A stretch of 64,000 bases of DNA, from NCBI RefSeq assembly GCF_943734655.1, contig NC_071353.1:81436409-81500408 (forward strand), given 5' to 3'. Positions within the stretch are counted from its first letter, which is position 1, and each line of letters opens with the position of its first letter. This document shows positions 22,160 to 31,734 of this stretch, piece after piece. A program made the position numbers and the translations under genes. The notes under the pieces were generated by a model. The model made no database searches, was not told where the DNA came from, and saw only the letters and a program-made list of their open reading frames with translations. The stretch comes from Sabethes cyaneus. Its lineage: Eukaryota; Arthropoda; Insecta; Diptera; Culicidae.

Positions 22160-25100
22160 ATGGAGACTCGGGACTTGGAACTGCAGATCGCTAAATTTCG
22201 CAGGTTGCGAGCGGGTGCTGATTGAACAGCTGGAACCCCGCAAACTCGGCATCGTAGCTCTGCAGGAAATCTGTCGCAAAGGAGAGAAGGTATGGAAGAT
22301 ACGTGGCGGAAAGGCCCAGTTTTACCAGAGCGGTGGCGCTACCAACGAACTGGGAACGGGCTTTGTAGTGCTGGGCGGAATGCAGGATCGCGTGATAGAT
22401 TGGAAGGCGATCAACGAGAGAATGTGTGTATTGAGGATAAAGGGTCGTTTCTTCAATTATAGCATCATTAACGTGCACTGCCCGCACGAAGGTAGACCCG
22501 ACGATGAGAAAGAAGCGTTCTACGCGAGGCTGGAGGCAACGTACGACAGCTGCTCGTCACGGGACATCAAGATCGTCATCGGGGATATGAACGCCCAGGT
22601 CGGTAGGGAAGAAATGTATAGACCGGTGGTAGGACCCCATAGCCTGCACACCGACACAAACGATAACGGCCAACGATGTATAAACTTCGCAGCTTCCCGA
22701 GGCCTGGTGATCCGAAGCACCTTTTTCCCGCGCAAGGATATCCACAAAGCCACCTGGAGATCACCTGACCAACGTACAATGAACCAAATTGACCACGTTC
22801 TCATAGAGGGCCGGTTCTTCTCTAACATCACGAACGTACGCTCCCGTCGGGGTGCGGATATCGATTCTGACCATTACCTAGTAGCAGTACATGTGCGCTC
22901 AAAGCTGTCCACCGTATACCGGACACGTCAAAGCCGCCCTCCTCGGCTGAACATCAGGCAGCTAGATAACCCACAAGCTGCCGAGAACTACGCGCGAGTA
23001 CTGAATGAGGCACTGCCTTCTTCCGAGGAGTTAGGTGCTTCAAACCTCGAAGACGGTTGGGGCAGAATACGCTCGGCCATCGGAGAGGCCGCTACCGCGG
23101 CACTAGGTATTAAGCCTCGGAGTACACAAAATGATTGGTTTGATGGGGAATGCCAACAAGCGGTGGAGGAGAAAAAAAATGCTTGGAAAAATTATCTAAG
23201 TATTGCCACTAGAGAGAACCTGGCCAAGTACCGACGAGCTAGGAACAAGTTGACCACGATCCTGAGGAGAAAAAAGCGCCAAAAGGAGGACAGGGATTTT
23301 TTTTTCCTGTATGGACTCATCACTGCGACCATTATAGTTAGATCTATTGTGATATCGCCCGGGTGTTTGTTGTATAACCCGCACTGCATTTAGTTTGGCT
23401 ATAGTCGCTATTGAGTGAGCGATATGCTTATTGAATTTTTTTTTTTTTTTTTTTTTTTTGCGTGCTTGTGTGTAATTGGGTACCCTTCTTCCAATACTTT
23501 ACTCTACTTTACCCACCTCGTTCCACATGACAGCGCACAGTCCCCAATTATAGTCATCCCTGGCGTAGCAAACCAGTGCATTTTTACTATAAGGGTCTCA
23601 TTTTTGCACTGTCAATAGGCCATATCGGGATAATATAGAACTCAGCATGAAGGAAGGGCGATGAGGGGCCTGAGAATAAACCCATGCTAAAGTCACTTTG
23701 ACATCGAATGGCCTGATTCTACTAAGATTCGAACCCATGACCATTCGCTTGTCAAAGCAGACTCGGTAACCTTGCGGCTACAGAGCCCCTGAGGACAGGG
23801 ATCGTGAAGAATTGGAGCAACTATTCCGAGCTAATGACACGCGCAAGTTTTATGAGAAGGTAAACCAAACTCGGAAGGGCTACACACCGAAACCTGACAT
23901 GTGTAGGGACGAGGGAGGGAATCTAATTACAAACGAGCGCGAGGTGGTCGACAGGTGGAAGCAGTTCTTCGATGAACACCTCAATGGCGAAGTCGCAGAA
24001 GGAGGCGGAACGGAAATTAACCTAGGAGCGCCCATGGAAGATAGTGATGTCCTAGCACCTGATCTCCAAGAAGTCAAATGAGAAATCAGATTGCTGAAGA
24101 CCAATAAAGCCGCTGGGAAGGACCGCCTACCGGCAGAGCTTTATAAACATGGCGGAGAAACGCTAGCAAAGGCTCTACACTGGGTTATTTCGAGGATATG
24201 GGAGGAGGAAAAGCTACCGGAGGAATGGATGGAAGGAGTGGTTTGTCCCATCTACAAAAAGGGTGATCGGCTAGACTGCTGCAACTATCGCGGTATTACG
24301 CTGGTAAATGCCGCCTACAAGGTACTCTCCCAGATCCTGTTACGCCGGCTGTCACCGATAGCACAAGGTTTCGTAGGGAATTATCAGGCGGGTTTCATGG
24401 GGGCTCGCGCAACTACGGACCAAATTTTTACTATCCGACATATTTTGCAGAAATGTCGGCAGTACAACGTGCCCACGCATCACATCTTTATTGATTTCAA
24501 AGCAGCATACGATACAGTCGATCGAGACAAGCTATGGCAGATAATGCACGAATACGGTTTTCCGGACAAACTGACGTGACTGATCAGAGCTACATTGGAT
24601 CGAGTGATGTGTTTTGTACGCATCGCTGGGACACTCTCGAGTCCCTTCGAGACGCGACGAGGGTTGAGACAAGGTGACGGTCTATCCTGCATGCTGTTCA
24701 ATATCGCTCTTGAGGGAGTGATCCGACGAGCGGGCATCGAAACGAGAGGCACGATTTTTACCAAGAGTAGCCAACTTCTAGGCTTTGCAGATGACTTCGA
24801 TATCATTGCCAGGAACTTTGCGACGGCGGAGGCAATCTACGCCAGACTGAAAGCGGAGTCTAGGAGAATTGGGCTAAAAATAAATGCGTCGAAGACCAAA
24901 TACATGAAAGGAAGAGGCTCAAAGGAAACAAATGTGCGCCTCCCACGGACGGTAACCGTTGACGGCGACGAACTAGAAGTGGTAGAAGAGCTCGTGTATT
25001 TGGGATCGCTGGTGACCGCGGACAACAACACTAGTAAGGAGATCCAGCGGCGCATCCAAGCGGGAAATCGGGCCTACTTTGCCCTTCGTAAAACGCTACG

Positions 25101-25596
25101 ATCAGGAAGCATACGCCGCCGCACGAAGCTAACAATGTACAAAACCATTATTAGACCGGTAGTTCTTTATGGACTTGAAGCCGTGACGCTGCTTACGGAG
25201 GACATACGCGCCCTTGCCGTGTTTGAGCGGAAAGTGCTGCGGACGATATTTGGCGGAGTACAAACTGAAAGCGGAGAGTGGCGGAGGCATATGAATCACG
25301 AGCTACAGGCACTGCTTGGGGAGACTCCCATCGTACATCTAGCGAAAGTTAGCAGGCTACGGTGGGCCGGACACGTCGTAAGGATGCCGGACGACAGTGC
25401 GACGAAAATAGTCCTCTTCAACAACCCCACCGGCACCAGGAACAGGGGGGCCCAACGTGCACGATGGCTCGACCAGGTCGAGAGCGATTTGCGACTTCTG
25501 AGACGACTAGGAAATTGGCGACGAGTGGCCCAAGACCGAGTTGAATGGAGACGAGTGCTTGAAACAGCACGAGCCACCCCGGCTCTATGCTGCTGA
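22160..25596 (+). pseudogene. ORF2 of RTE-1 (AP endonuclease + RT), two nonsense changes and a SINE
   Basis: One frame, once the SINE and its duplication (505 bp) are discounted. Endonuclease: RLGTWNCRSLN, LQEICRKGEK, VIGDMNAQVG, IHKATWRSPDQRT, IDHVLIEGRF, SDHYLVAVHV. The RT follows the SINE: VVCPIYKKGDRLDCCNYRG, HHIFIDFKAAYDTV, RRGLRQGDGLSCMLFNIALE, FADDFDII, YLGSLVTADN, FERKVLRTIFGG. Stops are at 24079-24081 and 24577-24579. In the sister copy RTE-2 both codons are CGA, so both stops are C-to-T changes at CpG. It ends ATPALCC* right before the GAA tail. Confidence 0.9.
23298..23790 (-). mobile_element. tRNA-derived SINE, Feilai-like
   Basis: 493 bp flanked by the 12-bp TSD GAGGACAGGGAT (23286-23297, 23791-23802). 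In the minus sense the head begins AGGGGCTCTGTAGCCGCAAGG (A-box-like) with the B box GGGTTCGAATC at plus 23726-23736, an RNA polymerase III promoter. The tail ends GTCGCAGTGATGAGTCCATA then CAGGAAAAAAA. An internal A run of about 27 (plus 23433-23459) suggests a composite or a second A-rich joint. The tail text resembles my memory of mosquito Feilai. That family name is a recollection, not a database match. Confidence 0.8.
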
Positions 25597-25617
25597 AGAA
25601 GAAGAAGAAGGAATAGG

Positions 25618-25878
25618 ATAGAAGCTAAGATAGTTGGTATTAATAGTCCGAGTACGTATTATATCAATATTAATGGTTCTGTTAAGCTAGCCAGCAAAAA
25701 TCAGTTAAAGATTAGAATAATTAAAAATGATTATATTTTTCCAAAAGTTACAAAGAGTGGGTCAAAGAGAAGAAGATTAAGCAGTTCGATTATAAAATTT
25801 GCTAGGCCTGTAAAACTAAGAAGGAGTAGTCGAAGAAGGAAGAGACCAGATTTTTGGAGATACTCCACGTTTTCATAA
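25618..25878 (+). CDS. pol: C-terminal tail of Mag Pol (integrase end), separated by RTE-1
   Basis: Immediately after the RTE-1 duplication the sequence reads IEAKIVGINSPSTYYI, then KLASKNQLKIRII, and ends in a basic Arg/Lys/Ser stretch (KLRRSSRRRKRPDFW) at TAA 25876-25878. It continues the integrase C-terminus left at 21827 in the same reading register. The SH3-like integrase tail is normal for the lineage. Confidence 0.8.
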   Translation: MEAKIVGINSPSTYYININGSVKLASKNQLKIRIIKNDYIFPKVTKSGSKRRRLSSSIIKFARPVKLRRSSRRRKRPDFWRYSTFS

Positions 25879-25928
25879 TCCTATAGTCAAATAAGATAAG
25901 ATAAGAGCTTTTTTCTAAAGAAGGGAGA

Positions 25929-26128
25929 TGATAAATAGTTTACAGTAAACCCCCTCGATCTTATCTAGATTAGTTTGATAGCATATAATTATCTTGGTTA
26001 CATTTTGTACAATAATCGTTTCCGGTAGAAAACCTATAAAAGCAATTGTTAACTATTGTAAAGTCTCTTTCTCCATTTGGACGTCTAATAAAGTACATCA
26101 AACTTAAACTCGAGTCTGCGATTTATCA
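25929..26128 (+). repeat. 3' LTR of the Mag-like element
   Basis: 200 bp, offset 9035 from the 5' LTR, with TATAAAAG at 26035-26042 and AATAAA at 26087-26092. It is directly preceded by the polypurine tract AAAGAAGGGAGA and followed by the TSD GGTTC. Confidence 0.9.
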
Positions 26129-26880
26129 GGTTCATCCTCCGCCTCCATACTCCGTTTTCCTATACGTCGCCGAAGATCGTTCTTAGCACTCGTCGTTCGA
26201 AAACTCCGAGTAGTCGCAGGTCCTCCTCGAGCATTGTCCATGTTTCATGCCCGTAGACAACAACCGGTCTAATAAGCGTCTTGCACAGGGTGCATTTTGT
26301 ACGGGGACTTAGTCTGCTCGACCGCAATTGCTTGTGAAGCCCATAGTAAGCACGACTTCCGCTGATAATACGCCTCCGAATCTCACGACTGGTATCATTG
26401 TCCGCCGTTACCAGTGAGCCAAGGTAGACAAATTCATCGACTACCTTAAACTCATCGCCGTCGATCAATATACTACTGCCCAAGCGGTGTCGTTCGACCT
26501 CGGTTCCGCTGGCCAGCATGTACTTTGTGTTAGACGTATTTACCTTTAACCCAATCTTTTCTGCTTCGCGTTTTAGTCTGGTGTACTGTTCAGCCACCGC
26601 CACAGATGTTCTGCCGATAATATCCATGTCATCGGCAAAGCAGACGAATTGACTAGATTTGTTGAATATTGTGCCCCGCGTGTTGATATCCGCTCGGTTC
26701 ATAACACCTTGTAGCGCTATGTTGAACAGCAGACATGAAAGACCATGAAGACCTTGACGAAGCCCTCTGTGTGATTCGAATGAACTTGACAATCCACCCG
26801 AAATCCGAACACAGCACTGTGCACCATCCATCGTAGATTTAATCAGTTTGATGAGCTTCCTGGGGAAGCTGTTGACACGT
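26129..26880 (-). pseudogene. RT region of the old RTE split by the Mag element
   Basis: Minus-strand continuation of 16568-16893. It reads FPRKLIKLIKSTMDGAQCCV, GLRQGLHGLSCLLFNIALQG, FADDMDIIGRTSVAVAEQ, FVYLGSLVTADNDTSREI, YGHETWTMLEEDLRLLGVFE and RRVLRTIFGDV. The FADD active site is present, but the copy is 5'-truncated near 26880 and its QGD motif is changed to QGLHG. Similarity to RTE-1/2/3 is clear but lower, so it is an older or different RTE family. Confidence 0.88.
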
Positions 26881-27272
26881 TGTATCGAAAGAGCCAATTT
26901 ACTGTCAAAAAGAACCTGCTTTCTGATTGGCTGATTCCATGTGTGCAACTGTAGAAACAAAAATTCATCAGGGAAGCGCAGAAGTGTTGCTGGAAACACA
27001 CACAAGTTTTTCCCGTTACAAGTTTTTTTATATTTTGTTTATCGTGGCATGATGTCATATAACAAACTAAATTGAAAAGTAAGTGTAATTCGGCCAGATA
27101 GTATCTATTTTTGTGTTATTAGTGATCAACTGGGACAAGTGACTTATTATTATAAATTCAGCTGAAATTTAAAAATTCTTCGAAACACTTTTCGTTGTGC
27201 AGTAAAGTAAAAAAGGGAATCGCCAAAACAATCGCTTTGTATCGCTCCTTTTCTAAATAACTATTTCGTGCT
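26881..27272. other. spacer, probably including the upstream edge of CR1-A
   Basis: No convincing gene. The open minus frame to 27005 is the RTE frame running into unrelated sequence. The 27060-27272 part ends at the Penelope target site and is continued by 29891 onward, so it is probably 5' UTR of CR1-A. Confidence 0.4.
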
Positions 27273-27913
27273 GTTATTCGCTCTGATAATTATAATAGAC
27301 CGTTGTATTTGTATTAAAAGATGTGGCTTTTCGGTCTCGGGTTTCTTACGAAAACTTTATTTTACGTTTTCGGCTGACGTTTCGAAGGTGTATGCCTTCA
27401 TCCTCGGAGCAACTATTGTTATAAAACATTACAATTATTTAAACAATCTTCGTCATTACACATACAATTACTTACAACGTTAACAAATGTTTTCTTAGTC
27501 AAGTGTTTACATTTAAACGTGAGAATGTTGATTTTGTTTAACCCTCTATACTGAAAGTATAACAAAATGAACGGAAACGGACTTTTTACAACTAACTATT
27601 GTATAAGATAATTTAAAATTCTAACTTACACTATAACCTTCCACGCACATCACAACCAGACCGATTAATCCAATATGAACTTTCTAATATGCTGCTGTAA
27701 ACGAAGCTTATACTGTATTTAATTTGAGAGACGGAGAGAAAGAGAGCAAAAATTAGACGGTTACTGAGCAAGTGAATGCAAAATACCCGAATATGCCACA
27801 TTTAAAATGTTCGTATCAGTTCTAAAATTAATTGTAAGTTGGTCTGTAAATATATGGCACATTTCAAGTATTTGCAGTGCTTGAACTCGATTGTCTTGAT
27901 TTAAAATCAGAAA

Positions 27914-29443
27914 TTGATCGACCAACAAACCAAGTCTAGGTTGATCACGTATCACGCTACTTGTCCCAGAATTTATGGCCTACCTAAAATTCACAAGCCG
28001 GGTAGCCCTCTCAGAGTCATACTATCATACATTAATTGCCCAACTTATGATCTCTCTAAATATCTGGCGAACATATTACGACAATCGATAGATCAGAACA
28101 AATACAATGTTCGAAATTCATATGAATTTTGCTCATTCATAAACAATGTAAGCTTACCACCAGAATATGTACTGGTGTCATTCGATGTCGTCAGCTTGTT
28201 TACGTGTATACCAAGACATTTGGTAATTGAAGCGGTGCGAAATAATTGGAGTGCAATTGAGAAAAATACAACCATCAAAAGCATAGACATGTTTATAAAA
28301 CTGATCGAATTTAATCTCTCCTCCAGTTATTTCGTCTTCCGTGGCATGTACTTTCGGCAATTGGCAGGCACTGCAATGGGGAATCCTCTCTCCCCGGCAC
28401 TTGCTGACCTCGTAATGGAAACGCTACTAGACAATGTGCTGAAGATGATCGATATTCCCATTCCATTTGTTAAAAAATACGTGGACGATTTGATAGCCGC
28501 TGTTCCCCCAAACAAAATTGAGCATGTTAAGAACGCTCTCAACGCGTACGACTCACATATTCAATTCACGTGTGAAGTTGAAAAGGAAAACCGTTTGCCC
28601 TACTTAGATATGCTTCTAATAAGAACCGAGGAACAAAAAATCGTCACCGACTGGTACATGAAATCCGTTTCTTCGGGACGAATTTTAAATTATCTTTCGT
28701 TGCACCCACTAACACAGAAGCTTAAAACGGCCAGCGGTTTCATAAGTCGAGTTTTTCACTTATCAACATGCAAACCGCTAGCAGAGAAGAAGAAAACGGT
28801 GCGTGAGTATTTGGCTAAAAACAATTACCCGATCGCTCTCGTCAACCGCTTGATGAACAGAGTGGCAAATGGAAATGGAAATAGTGTTACCACTGAGAAT
28901 ACACCGCAAGTTTATCGATCTCTTCATCACGTTGACTCTCTAACTCCCGCACTTGCAAGAATAATACGCAGAAACTTCAAAAACGTTAAATTGGGTTTTA
29001 AGTGTTCGAAAACAAATTCAATTTTGTTTTCAAAATTAAAAGATCCGACTCCAAAACTTTTTAAGCGCAATGTAATCTATCGCATACCTTGCATAGACTG
29101 CGACAGTGCATACATTGGGTTAACAACACAGCAACTCAAACAACGTTTGTCTGGTCATCGTTCACTTATGAAACGATACCAAGAGTTTAATGCGTCGGGC
29201 AATGCGGAGAGTAACAAAAAAGATGAGTTTAAAAAGACGGCGCTGATGGTACACATGATAGATAATGATCATAATTTTGATCTATCTAAAGTAACGATTT
29301 TAAATCAAGACAATCGAGTTCAAGCACTGCAAATACTTGAAATGTGCCATATATTTACAGACCAACTTACAATTAATTTTAGAACTGATACGAACAATTT
29401 AAATGTGGCATATTCGGGTATTTTGCATTCACTTGCTCAGTAA
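27914..29443 (+). CDS. Penelope-like RT with C-terminal GIY-YIG endonuclease, N-terminally truncated
   Basis: 509 codons open to TAA. There is no ATG at the start (TTG only) and the N-terminal third of a usual Penelope protein is missing, replaced by the inverted arm. RT: PRIYGLPKIHKPGSPLRVI, VSFDVVSLFTCIP, FRQLAGTAMGNPLSPALADL, and catalytic KKYVDD at 28475-28489 (YVDD at residue ~189). The C-terminal endonuclease has VIYRIPCIDCDSAYIG, then LTTQQLKQRLSGH (residues ~385-415) with the Cys-x2-Cys spacing typical of Penelope GIY-YIG domains. Catalytic residues appear intact, but truncation should make it inactive on its own. Confidence 0.93.
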   Translation: MIDQQTKSRLITYHATCPRIYGLPKIHKPGSPLRVILSYINCPTYDLSKYLANILRQSIDQNKYNVRNSYEFCSFINNVSLPPEYVLVSFDVVSLFTCIPRHLVIEAVRNNWSAIEKNTTIKSIDMFIKLIEFNLSSSYFVFRGMYFRQLAGTAMGNPLSPALADLVMETLLDNVLKMIDIPIPFVKKYVDDLIAAVPPNKIEHVKNALNAYDSHIQFTCEVEKENRLPYLDMLLIRTEEQKIVTDWYMKSVSSGRILNYLSLHPLTQKLKTASGFISRVFHLSTCKPLAEKKKTVREYLAKNNYPIALVNRLMNRVANGNGNSVTTENTPQVYRSLHHVDSLTPALARIIRRNFKNVKLGFKCSKTNSILFSKLKDPTPKLFKRNVIYRIPCIDCDSAYIGLTTQQLKQRLSGHRSLMKRYQEFNASGNAESNKKDEFKKTALMVHMIDNDHNFDLSKVTILNQDNRVQALQILEMCHIFTDQLTINFRTDTNNLNVAYSGILHSLAQ

Positions 29444-29793
29444 CCGTCTAGTTTTTGCTCTCTTTCTCTCCGTCTCTCAAATTAAATACAGTATAAGCTT
29501 CGTTTACAGCAGCATATTAGAAAGTTCATATTGGATTAATCGGTCTGGTTGTGATGTGCGTGGAAGGTTATAGTGTAAGTTAGAATTTTAAATTATCTTA
29601 TACAATAGTTAGTTGTAAAAAGTCCGTTTCCGTTCATTTTGTTATACTTTCAGTATAGAGGGTTAAACAAAATCAACATTCTCACGTTTAAATGTAAACA
29701 CTTGACTAAGAAAACATTTGTTAACGTTGTAAGTAATTGTATGTGTAATGACGAAGATTGTTTAAATAATTGTAATGTTTTATAACAATAGTT

Positions 29794-29832
29794 GCTCCGA
29801 GGATGAAGGCATACACCTTCGAAACGTCAGCC
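29794..29832 (+). ncRNA. hammerhead-ribozyme-like motif in the Penelope terminal repeat
   Basis: GAGGATGA, then a stem AAGG-CATACA-CCTT, then CGAAACGTC. The layout (NNGAUGA, stem II, CGAAAC) is that of a hammerhead core, which Penelope elements are known to carry in their terminal repeats. The first core box is AGGAUGA instead of CUGAUGA, so it may be inactive or a relic. The inverted arm has the same text at 27372-27410 on the minus strand. Confidence 0.4.
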
Positions 29833-29890
29833 GAAAACGTAAAATAAAGTTTTCGTAAGAAACCCGAGACCGAAAAGTTATTCGCTCTGA

Positions 29891-30522
29891 CCGCTCGAGA
29901 ATCTTGCTGGAAAACCGCCTTTGCCGCTGGACCATTGCTCCAATCGAATATCGTGTGATTCGCGCAGGTAGGATTCGAAAATTAATTGTTCAATTTTCCA
30001 TCCGTGGCTTAAGTGTGGCAGACATTTTGTTGCGCTCTCAACAACGCACCTCGCCATACCGCATACCTCACATTACGCTGCTCACCGTTGCACTATTCCA
30101 CTTGCACTATCAACAAGTCTCCCCACGGCAATTTCGTGCTCGCTACAAACTGCTATATCCAGCTTAGCCGCTTACAATGATTTAATATCGTACACTAAGT
30201 CACATATCCTGTAAAAAATCTGTAACGCTGCTAACTCGGATGTAAATAAACTGCTTGCTGCCCTCGGTGTTTTCATTCATCACGATCACCAGTCCCACGA
30301 CATAGTTTCGCTATCCTCTTTTGGCATCCGCATCGATCGTAAGTAATCGTTTTTGCTCTTCACACATCAACGCTACATACAAACATATAGCAACACACAT
30401 CGAGGTGAGAAGGCAATAGTGACTCCGTTTGACACTTCATTCGTTCTCTCAAGTGATAGTAGCGCCAACTGTGTTTTGATCACTGAGTCACAAGACCATC
30501 CAGTGTTGCTAGTTTTCACGAA
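29891..30522 (+). other. probable 5' UTR of CR1-A
   Basis: This lies between the Penelope insertion and ORF1 of CR1-A, and continues the sequence left at 27272 (shared target GTTATTCGCTCTGA). A frame is open at 29904-30167 (87 codons) but has no recognised domain. Confidence 0.45.
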
Positions 30523-31374
30523 ATGTCGATTGTTTGTGAAAAATGTGCAAAGGAAATCACCGGCGAAATGTGGTGCTTTTTGTCCGTCGTTTGCATGCGC
30601 TGTAGTGGCATTACTGATGGCGCGCTCACCTCGATCAAGACAAATCCACATTTAGTATGGATGTGCACTGCTTGCAAAAACTTAATGTCAAAAGCGCGCT
30701 TTGCAAACACTTTGGTATCCGTCAATAAAGCAAGTGAGTCTATAGTCGAATCGATGAAAACTGAAATCCGCGACGGTATACTCGCTGACATAAGGAATGA
30801 GATTCGTTTGAATTTCAAAACGTTGATAAATTCGGTCCCTCACACACCAACGTCCGTCTACCACACCCCGCTTCCATCTTCGTCTAGAGCTAAGCGACTG
30901 CGTGAAAACGACGACGATGACGATGTTTCTTTTCGTCGTCCACCAAAAGCTGCATGTGGTATCGGTACCAGTGCTGAGGATACAAACCTGGTTGTTCCTG
31001 AAGCTGCTGAACAGGACTCGAATAAATTCTGGCTGTACTTATCAGGTATATTACCGGAAATTCCTGAAACTAAGGTTTCCGAATTAGCGGTGTCCAGGTT
31101 GAAAACTACCAATCAACGGGTAGTCAAACTCGTCCCACGTGGTAGAGACACAGGATCATTCACATCTGTGTCATATAAAATCGGAATGCCGTCTGAACTC
31201 AAACCTGTCGCACTTGCAAGTGACACTTGGCCCCGTGGAATTCGTTTTCGTGAATTCGAAGCTACAGGTAATAAGAAGCAGGTTTTTTGGAAACCAATGA
31301 CGTCGACCATCGAACCAACCACTGTAAACGCAACGCCGAAAGCGCCATCCAACTTTCAGAGGCCGCCCCGGTAG
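30523..31374 (+). CDS. ORF1 of CR1-A LINE (PHD-finger, RNA-binding type)
   Basis: 283 codons from an ATG in a fair context (ACGAAATGT). The N-terminal zinc finger CEKCAKEI ... CMRC ... VWMCTACKNLM (residues 5-55) is PHD-like, as in ORF1 of CR1/T1/Q elements. A basic linker follows (RAKRLRENDDDDD). The conserved C-terminal domain has FWLYLSGILPEIPE, VVKLVPRGRD and TWPRGIRFREFEATG. The stop at 31372-31374 overlaps the start of ORF2. No disabling change is seen. The same domain is recognisable in CR1-B and CR1-C. Confidence 0.88.
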   Translation: MSIVCEKCAKEITGEMWCFLSVVCMRCSGITDGALTSIKTNPHLVWMCTACKNLMSKARFANTLVSVNKASESIVESMKTEIRDGILADIRNEIRLNFKTLINSVPHTPTSVYHTPLPSSSRAKRLRENDDDDDVSFRRPPKAACGIGTSAEDTNLVVPEAAEQDSNKFWLYLSGILPEIPETKVSELAVSRLKTTNQRVVKLVPRGRDTGSFTSVSYKIGMPSELKPVALASDTWPRGIRFREFEATGNKKQVFWKPMTSTIEPTTVNATPKAPSNFQRPPR

Positions 31375-31655
31375 TACTAACTACCTCTGACCCAATAAAC
31401 ACTTCTGTACCTGCTTGCTGCGCCACCTCTCGCCTCTTCGTACCTGGTCCCTTGCCTCGACCTACCACACCGCAATCGCCTGACGATTTGTCAACGTCAA
31501 GCTGTGTGATCGCACCGTTGACTGTTTACTATCAAAACGTCGGCGGGATGCGTACGAAAACAAATGACTTTTTCCTAACGACTGCTTCATGTGACTATGA
31601 CGTTATCGTGCTTATCGAAACGTGGCTTCAGAGTGATGTGAAAAATGCTGAACTT
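31287..31655 (+). CDS. ORF2 of CR1-A, N-terminal part (endonuclease start)
   Basis: Opens within ORF1 in another frame (start near 31287) with a Pro/Thr/Ser-rich leader, then the endonuclease N-terminus VYYQNVGGMRTKTNDFF and DVIVLIETWLQSD. At about 31655 the LINE CR1-B interrupts it. The remainder resumes at 36366. The short ORF1/ORF2 overlap suggests reinitiation or frameshift translation. Confidence 0.85.
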
Positions 31656-31734
31656 TACATTTACATTTATTATATTCAACAGATAAAGTATAATCCTAAT
31701 GACAAATATCTATTTAAAACATATATGAACTAAC

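Larger units (their letters stand above)
21828..25612 (+). mobile_element. full-length RTE-clade LINE (RTE-1), JAM1-like, in pol
   Basis: It starts TTGGTAAACGGCCGG, the same 5' end as RTE-3 at 43477, and ends in a (GAA)n tail at 25598-25612. Flanks are ATTGG (21823-21827) and ATAGG (25613-25617), an imperfect 5-bp TSD. Pol resumes right after. It carries a SINE at 23298-23790. Length without the SINE is ~3.3 kb, the usual RTE size. The 5' UTR (21828-22150) has no long frame. Confidence 0.88.
16894..26128 (+). mobile_element. Ty3/gypsy LTR retrotransposon, Mag-like lineage, with nested insertions
   Basis: A complete 9.2-kb unit: LTR 16894-17093, PBS 17095-17104, gag from 17148, pol to 25878, polypurine tract AAAGAAGGGAGA (25917-25928), LTR 25929-26128. 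It is flanked by the 5-bp TSD GGTTC and inserted in an old RTE. The two LTRs read as identical over 200 bp, implying a recent insertion. Nested in it are a CR1 fragment (17231-18140, in gag) and a full-length RTE (21828-25612, in pol) that contains a SINE. Without these the element is about 4.5 kb, normal for the Mag lineage. Lineage assignment rests on the tRNA-Ser-type PBS, a single-frame gag/pol and the RT/RNase H/integrase text. No env is present. Confidence 0.9.
27287..29876 (+). mobile_element. Penelope-like element with inverted partial 3' copy
   Basis: 2.59 kb flanked by the 14-bp TSD GTTATTCGCTCTGA (27273-27286, 29877-29890). A 583-bp inverted copy of its own 3' end (27327-27909, matching 29295-29876) precedes the truncated ORF, so the element is bounded by long inverted repeats. 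Partial inverted copies at the 5' side are a known habit of Penelope-like elements. The target is the 5' UTR of CR1-A. Both arms contain the hammerhead-like motif described separately. Confidence 0.92.
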
